Assembly: GCA_903939845.1 (NCBI GenBank)
Contig: CAJAIJ010000018.1
Span: 1 to 64,000, forward strand
Source: an uncultured Solirubrobacterales bacterium
Lineage (GTDB): Bacteria > Actinomycetota > Thermoleophilia > Solirubrobacterales > 70-9
Direction: 5' to 3'
Length of the DNA: 64,000 bases
Part shown: in pieces, positions 59,709-64,000 of the stretch
Position numbering within the stretch: position 1 is the stretch's first letter
Layout of the letters: every line of letters begins with the position of its first letter
The notes under the pieces: model-generated
Databases searched by the model: none
Seen by the model: the letters and a program-made list of their open reading frames with translations, nothing else
Told to the model about the DNA's origin: nothing
Translations under genes and position numbers: made by a program

Positions 59709-61399
59709 CCGGTGCCGAACCCCGCGAGGACGGGAGCAGGACAGGACCGAGGCCCCTCGTCTGGCTGATCTTCCTTGGAGGGATGGTGTTCTCGGCGGCA
59801 CTTTCACTCTGGTTCGGCCGGAACGTGACCTTCACGGGCGACGAGCTTGCGATGCTCTCTCTGGTCGCCGAACTCCAGCCGGGGGAGCTGTTCGAACCGT
59901 ACGTCGGCCACCTGGTTCCGGTCGCCTTCCTGGCCTACAAGGCGCTGCTCGAGACGGTAGGGACGTCGAACTACTACTTCTTCCAGATGATGGCCCTCGG
60001 CTCGATCTTCCTGATGGGAGCGGGGGTGCTCTATTGGGGCTCCAGGAGGGTCCCCGACTGGGTCGCTCTGGCCCCGAGCCTGGTCCTGATCCTGTTCACA
60101 GGCGACCTCCTGCATTACGTCGCAGGCAACGGCTTCACGATCATCTTTGCTCTGGCCTGTGGAGTCTGGGCGATCAACGCCTGGGAGCGGGACACCCGTT
60201 GGGGAGACGTCGCCGCGCTGGTCCTCCTGGCGATCGGGATGATGACCTACACCGTCGGTGTCGCGTTCGCGGTCGGCCTGGTGGTAGCCGCGGTGGTGGG
60301 CGATCGACGCAGGGTCTGGGTCGCGGGGGCCCCACTCCTCGCCTACGCACTCTGGCGAGTCCTGGTCGCATCGAGTAGCGCCGAGGTCGAAGACGTCGGT
60401 CCGGACTGGGTGAACATCTTCCTGCTCCCGGCCTGGTCCTTCCAGGCGATCGGGGGAGTTCTGGAGTCGCTCGTCGGGGTCGGATTCAACTTCAACATCA
60501 AGGAGGGGCTCGATGAAAGCATCTTCACCGGCAACCTCGCCCCGGTCCTGGCGGTGGTATTCCTCGGCCTGATCCTGTGGAGGCTGCGCGAGGGCGGGAT
60601 ACCGAAGACCTTCTGGACCGTTGCTGCGATCGCGGTAGCGATGTTCACCTCACAGGTCCTCGTCTGGGGTTCCTTCGAAGCCCGGGCCGAACCGCTCGAA
60701 CCTCGCTACCTGTACCCGGGGGCCCTGGTCGTGATCCTGATGGGCATCGAACTACTCCGAGGGGTCGAGTGGGACCGGATCAAGCTCGCGATCCTCTGGC
60801 TGGCGACCGCGGTGGCCATAGCCTCTGCGATCGGAGCACTCATCAACTCCGTAGTGAGGTTCGAGGTCGGGACGAACATGAGCAGGGCACAGGCGACCGC
60901 GGCCTACATCCTTCAGACCACGCCGAATCCACCTCCGGTCAACGAGCAGGCCCGTTCCACCATCCGCCGCAGCTTCGACCCGGTCGCCACCCGGGGCTTC
61001 CCGTCCTTCTCCTTCGACGAATCGAAACTCGATGAGGTAGAGCCCCGGTATTCGAAAGAGGTGGACAGCTTCCTTGCCGAATCCCTCCAGTTAGGCCTAC
61101 AGCCGATCCGCCCCGGTGTCGCGACCGGACCCTGTCGCCCGGCAGTCGCCGGCCCGGGACCGTCGGGACGGGCCACGGTCCCATCGGGCGACGCAATCCT
61201 GAAATCGACCCGTGACCTGGAGTTGAGACTCGGTCGCTACGGCAGGAACGCGTCCTGGCCTCTCGGGCCCCTCTGGGCCGATCGGCCTGCCCAGCTCTTC
61301 ATCCCGACCGATGCCGGGACCAGGCCCTGGTTCGTCCAGGTGGATGCCAGCTCGGCAGGTGAGCTTCGGGATCTGGTGATCTGTCGACCGCCCCGGTGA
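59705..61399 (+). CDS. GT-C-like polytopic membrane protein, second of three paralogues
   Basis: A 564-aa paralogue: signal-anchor helix, acidic pair D46-E47 in FTGDELAML, PYVGHLV at about 65-71, HYVAGNG (137-143), further helices to about 390, then a soluble C-terminal domain ending DLVICRPPR. The frame is open further upstream inside the first gene, but ATG 59705 overlaps that gene's stop codon (ATGA) and matches the paralogue N-termini. Its last 200 bases are nearly the same as those of the third gene. Likely an envelope glycosyltransferase or polymerase; substrate unknown. Confidence 0.75.
   Translation: MTGAEPREDGSRTGPRPLVWLIFLGGMVFSAALSLWFGRNVTFTGDELAMLSLVAELQPGELFEPYVGHLVPVAFLAYKALLETVGTSNYYFFQMMALGSIFLMGAGVLYWGSRRVPDWVALAPSLVLILFTGDLLHYVAGNGFTIIFALACGVWAINAWERDTRWGDVAALVLLAIGMMTYTVGVAFAVGLVVAAVVGDRRRVWVAGAPLLAYALWRVLVASSSAEVEDVGPDWVNIFLLPAWSFQAIGGVLESLVGVGFNFNIKEGLDESIFTGNLAPVLAVVFLGLILWRLREGGIPKTFWTVAAIAVAMFTSQVLVWGSFEARAEPLEPRYLYPGALVVILMGIELLRGVEWDRIKLAILWLATAVAIASAIGALINSVVRFEVGTNMSRAQATAAYILQTTPNPPPVNEQARSTIRRSFDPVATRGFPSFSFDESKLDEVEPRYSKEVDSFLAESLQLGLQPIRPGVATGPCRPAVAGPGPSGRATVPSGDAILKSTRDLELRLGRYGRNASWPLGPLWADRPAQLFIPTDAGTRPWFVQVDASSAGELRDLVICRPPR
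61196..61399 (+). repeat. Near-identical 3' segment shared by paralogues 2 and 3 (copy 1)
   Basis: The 3' end of the second membrane-protein gene is repeated at 62875-63081. The core 61268-61341 matches 62947-63020 at 73 of 74 positions, including silent sites, far above the similarity elsewhere in the genes. Confidence 0.9.
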
Positions 61400-63081
61400 C
61401 TCCACCGGCTCGAGAGGGAACGCCGGCGTCGTGGGCGTGGGCGGTCTTCCTGGCCGCGATGGCGCTTTCCTCGATCTTCGTCCTCTGGGTCGGAAAAGAC
61501 GTCAGGTTCACGGCCGACGAGATGACCTTGATCTCGGAGGTCGCCGAGATGAGGGTCGGGGACCTCTTCGATCCCTATGTGGGGCACCTGGTCCTGGTTC
61601 CTCTGCTCGCCTACAAGGTTCTGATCGAGACCGCAGGAACGGGGGCCTACGCCCCATTTCAGCTGTTGACGCTTGCGGCGATCTTTCTTCTCGGTGCCGG
61701 TGTCCTGGTCTGGGGGAGCAGGCGATTGCCGCAGGCGGTCGCCCTCGTCCCCGCCGTCCTGCTCGTCTTCTTCCCTGCCGACGTCCTCCACTTCATCGCC
61801 GGCAACGGCTTCACGGTCGTCCTGCCATTGGCCCTCGGGACCTGGGCCCTGGTTCTATGGGATCGAAGAAGCTCCCTCGGAGACATCGGCGCATCAATCC
61901 TGTTGATCCTCGCGATGTCGACCTACACGGTAGGCGTCGCATTCGCGGTCGGCATCGCGCTCGTTGCCCTGCTCGGGGACAGACGGCGCCTATGGGTCGC
62001 CGGCCTCCCTCTCCTGGCCTACGGGGCATGGAGAGTCCTGATCGCCTCCCAGAGCACCGACGTCGGTGATGTGGGGCCGGTCTGGTCGAACATCCTCCTG
62101 CTCCCGGCATGGGCCTTCCAGTCGGTCGGGGACATCCTCGTAGCGCTGCTGGGCATCGGCTTCGACTTTGCCGGCGCCAGGGATGACGGAGGCAACTCGG
62201 CGGCCGACTTCGCCGCGCCGACCTTTGCCGTCGGGTTCTTCATCTGGGCGATGCTCAGGTTTCGAAGGGGCCCGATGGGCTCCGCCTTCTGGACGGTCTC
62301 CGCGATCTCGATCGCTCTGTTCGCCTCGCAGGTGCTCGTCTGGGGCTCGCTCGAAGGCAGGGGCGAGCCGGGAGAAGAGCGCTACCTGTATCCGGGGGCG
62401 GCGGTCGTTCTTCTGGTTGCCATTGAGCTGGCCCGGGGCATCACCTGGACCAGGGCAGGGCTGGCGACCCTCTGGTCGGCCACCGCGATCGCCCTCGTTT
62501 CGGCCACCGGGTTCCTGATCAACGAAGTCGACCGCAGGGAGGCCGGGACCGGTATGGCCCGGGCCCAGGTGACGGCCATGCAGATCCTCGCGAGCTCTCC
62601 CTCGGCACCACCCGACCTGCAGCGGGCCAAGACCATCGTGAAGAACGAGTTCGATCCAATTGCAACCTCGAGGTTCGAGGATCTCGGTTTCAGCGAGGGG
62701 TCTCTCCCGGCGGTCAGGCCGCTCTTCCGGGGGGAGGTCGACAGCTTCCTCGCCACCGCGCTCGCTCTTGATCTCGAGCGTCTTCCTGTCGGCCGCGAGA
62801 TCGGCCCGTGCAGCCCCGCGCGACGACAGCCCGGGTCTGGATCTCGACGAGCCGTCCTCCCGGACGGCGAGGTGATCCTGAAGTCCACCCGTGACCTGGA
62901 ACTGGGACTCGGTCGCTACGACACCAACGCATCCTGGCCCCTCGGACCCCTCTGGGCCGATCGGCCTGCCCGGCTCTTCATCCCGACCGATGCCGGGACC
63001 AGGCCCTGGTTCGTCCAGGTCGCTGCCGGCTCGGCCGGTGGAGTGGAAGATCTCCTGATCTGTCGACCACCCCGGGATTGA
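61396..63081 (+). CDS. GT-C-like polytopic membrane protein, third of three paralogues
   Basis: A 561-aa paralogue with the same plan: first helix, D41-E42 in FTADEMTLI, PYVGHLV, HFIAGNG, about ten helices, and a C-terminal soluble domain ending LLICRPPRD. The GTG start overlaps the previous stop codon (GTGA), so the three genes are translationally coupled. It is closer to the second copy than to the first. The conserved early acidic pair and the glycine-rich GNG loop suggest that all three are active rather than decayed. Confidence 0.75.
   Translation: MTPPAREGTPASWAWAVFLAAMALSSIFVLWVGKDVRFTADEMTLISEVAEMRVGDLFDPYVGHLVLVPLLAYKVLIETAGTGAYAPFQLLTLAAIFLLGAGVLVWGSRRLPQAVALVPAVLLVFFPADVLHFIAGNGFTVVLPLALGTWALVLWDRRSSLGDIGASILLILAMSTYTVGVAFAVGIALVALLGDRRRLWVAGLPLLAYGAWRVLIASQSTDVGDVGPVWSNILLLPAWAFQSVGDILVALLGIGFDFAGARDDGGNSAADFAAPTFAVGFFIWAMLRFRRGPMGSAFWTVSAISIALFASQVLVWGSLEGRGEPGEERYLYPGAAVVLLVAIELARGITWTRAGLATLWSATAIALVSATGFLINEVDRREAGTGMARAQVTAMQILASSPSAPPDLQRAKTIVKNEFDPIATSRFEDLGFSEGSLPAVRPLFRGEVDSFLATALALDLERLPVGREIGPCSPARRQPGSGSRRAVLPDGEVILKSTRDLELGLGRYDTNASWPLGPLWADRPARLFIPTDAGTRPWFVQVAAGSAGGVEDLLICRPPRD
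62875..63081 (+). repeat. Near-identical 3' segment shared by paralogues 2 and 3 (copy 2)
   Basis: Partner of 61196-61399. Encodes the shared C-terminal stretch STRDLELxLGRY through LICRPPR. Confidence 0.9.
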
Positions 63082-63127
63082 GCGGCCGGATATCATCGGC
63101 TCGAACCCCGACCACGGATCGAGACCG

Positions 63128-64000
63128 ATGCCAGAGACGATCAGCTTTGCCCGAGGAGCACCCAGCCCCGACCTGATTCCGGTCGAGGCCGTCCGCCACG
63201 CCGCAGCAACCGCCCTCGAACAGGACTGGAAGGTCGCGCTCTCCTACGGAGTCGGGATCGGCCACCCGGGGCTTTGCGAGTGGATCGCGGAGAGGCACGA
63301 CCTCCCCGGGGCATCGAACGTGATGGTCACCAACGGCTCGCTCGAAGCCGGGGCGATGATGTTCCGCCACCTGCTCGAGGCCGGGGACAGGGTTGTGGTC
63401 GAACAGCCTTCCTACGACAGGACCCTGCTGCTGCTCGAGCAGATCGGGGTCGAGTTCATCCCCGTCGCACTCGAAGAAGACGGGCTGGACGTCGGGGCGA
63501 TCGAGCGGGCGCTGGAGTCCGGTCCGATCAAGCTGGTCCACGTGATCCCGAACTTCCACAACCCGGCCGGCTGCACACTCTCCGAGGAGAAGCGCCGCCG
63601 GCTGGTGGATCTCGCGACCGAGCATGGATTCACGATCTTCGAAGACGACCCTTACCGGGAGCTGCCGTTCGGTGAAGACCCTCCCCCGACGATGCTCTCG
63701 ATGGACACCACCGACAGGGTGATCCATGCATCTTCATTTTCGAAGACGGTGAGTCCCGGAGTGAGGATGGGCTATCTGGCCGGACCGGAGGAACCGATCG
63801 CGGAGATGGCCAAGGTCGCGAACGAGAACTACATCTCGCCCAACATGCTGGCCGGCTCGATCGTCCTGGAGCTCGCGCACTCGGGCGCTCTGGACCGGAA
63901 CATCGAGACCGTCAAGGTCAAGCTCCAGGAGCGTCGTGACGCACTGGTCGCCGCCCTCGGCAAACACCTCCCCGAGGCGACCTTCGTGCTGCCGGGTGGC
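63128..64000 (+). CDS. PLP-dependent class I/II aminotransferase (truncated by window end)
   Basis: The first 291 residues of a fold-type I aminotransferase; the frame is open to the last base. It begins MPETISFARGAPSPDL, as in 2-aminoadipate/LysN-like and MocR-related aminotransferases without a DNA-binding domain. PLP contacts are PNFHNPAG, FEDDPYREL (Asp/Tyr) and the Schiff-base Lys206 in SSFSKTVSPGVRMGY. The amino donor is unknown. A TATCAT element (63091-63096) may start a leader of about 25 nt; no clear Shine-Dalgarno is seen. Confidence 0.88.
   Translation, partial: MPETISFARGAPSPDLIPVEAVRHAAATALEQDWKVALSYGVGIGHPGLCEWIAERHDLPGASNVMVTNGSLEAGAMMFRHLLEAGDRVVVEQPSYDRTLLLLEQIGVEFIPVALEEDGLDVGAIERALESGPIKLVHVIPNFHNPAGCTLSEEKRRRLVDLATEHGFTIFEDDPYRELPFGEDPPPTMLSMDTTDRVIHASSFSKTVSPGVRMGYLAGPEEPIAEMAKVANENYISPNMLAGSIVLELAHSGALDRNIETVKVKLQERRDALVAALGKHLPEATFVLPGG

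Noticed and set aside
57942-63081. Mobile element or phage origin for the three-gene repeat
   Set aside because: No transposase, integrase, terminal repeats or target duplication; base composition and codon use match the neighbours.
1-64000. tRNA, rRNA, CRISPR array, insertion sequence or replication origin
   Set aside because: No cloverleaf-like sequence, repeat-spacer array, transposase or DnaA-box cluster was seen on reading; a covariance-model scan was not possible.

Overview
The window is GC-rich and densely packed with genes on both strands. It looks like a chromosomal segment of a high-GC Gram-positive actinobacterium. The class Thermoleophilia (Solirubrobacterales-like) is my best guess, from an actinobacterial acyl-CoA carboxylase epsilon subunit beside PccB, a PAC2 protein, a eukaryote-like (type 2) IleRS with a GxHH signature, dodecin and a PPA1498-type phosphoesterase. 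Taxonomy is inference. I see no rRNA, tRNA, CRISPR array, phage or insertion sequence.

Layout. 40-3843: methylmalonyl-CoA epimerase, a small partner, a PAP2 phosphatase coupled to YchF, and an aldehyde dehydrogenase. 3916-6114: exported metallophosphoesterase. 10982-6133 (minus): lipoprotein, fumarase, two FtsX permeases and their ATPase. 11065-15622: a benzoylformate-decarboxylase-like ThDP enzyme followed by an FAD/Fe-S 2-hydroxyacid dehydrogenase. 15693-23060: a leader ORF with a PQQ propeller, two SDRs, IleRS and a CFA-synthase-like methyltransferase. 23088-28812: tautomerase and thioredoxin, a polyprenol-phosphate sugar synthase, PolX, trehalose phosphatase, two half-size TauE proteins and ArfB. 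28906-35898: DUF2130, a YhaM-like nuclease, PAC2, a RecB/Adn-like helicase-nuclease and an IMPase-family phosphatase. 36179-41227: a histone H1-like protein, a hairpin tandem repeat, a large secreted protein and an ECF sigma factor fused to an anti-sigma-like domain. 41598-44499: a nucleotide-sugar module. 44765-51069: a secreted CARDB-like protein, PccB/epsilon/dodecin, and CysH-Sat-CysC. 51175-64000: a PHP phosphoesterase, an AlkD-like protein, the biotin carboxylase subunit, GNAT, HAD, SucCD, three tandem GT-C-like membrane proteins and a truncated aminotransferase.

How the genes fit together. The carboxylase subunits, the epimerase and SucCD are parts of the propionyl-CoA to succinate route; the mutase is not here. 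Sat, APS reductase and CysC form a sulfate activation and reduction set. UXS, a GDP-sugar-reductase-like protein, two lipid-sugar synthases and three GT-C-like proteins suggest investment in the cell envelope.

A strong signal outside the genes is the start architecture. At least fifteen genes and one leader ORF have a TANNNT box 6-9 nt before the start codon and no usable leader, the pattern of leaderless transcription. Several divergent gene pairs carry such boxes in both directions within very short intergenic gaps. I used these boxes to choose several starts. The candidates most worth testing are the tethered-sigma/secreted-protein operon, the three-gene GT-C-like cassette behind sucCD, and the leaderless 20-codon leader before the PQQ protein.
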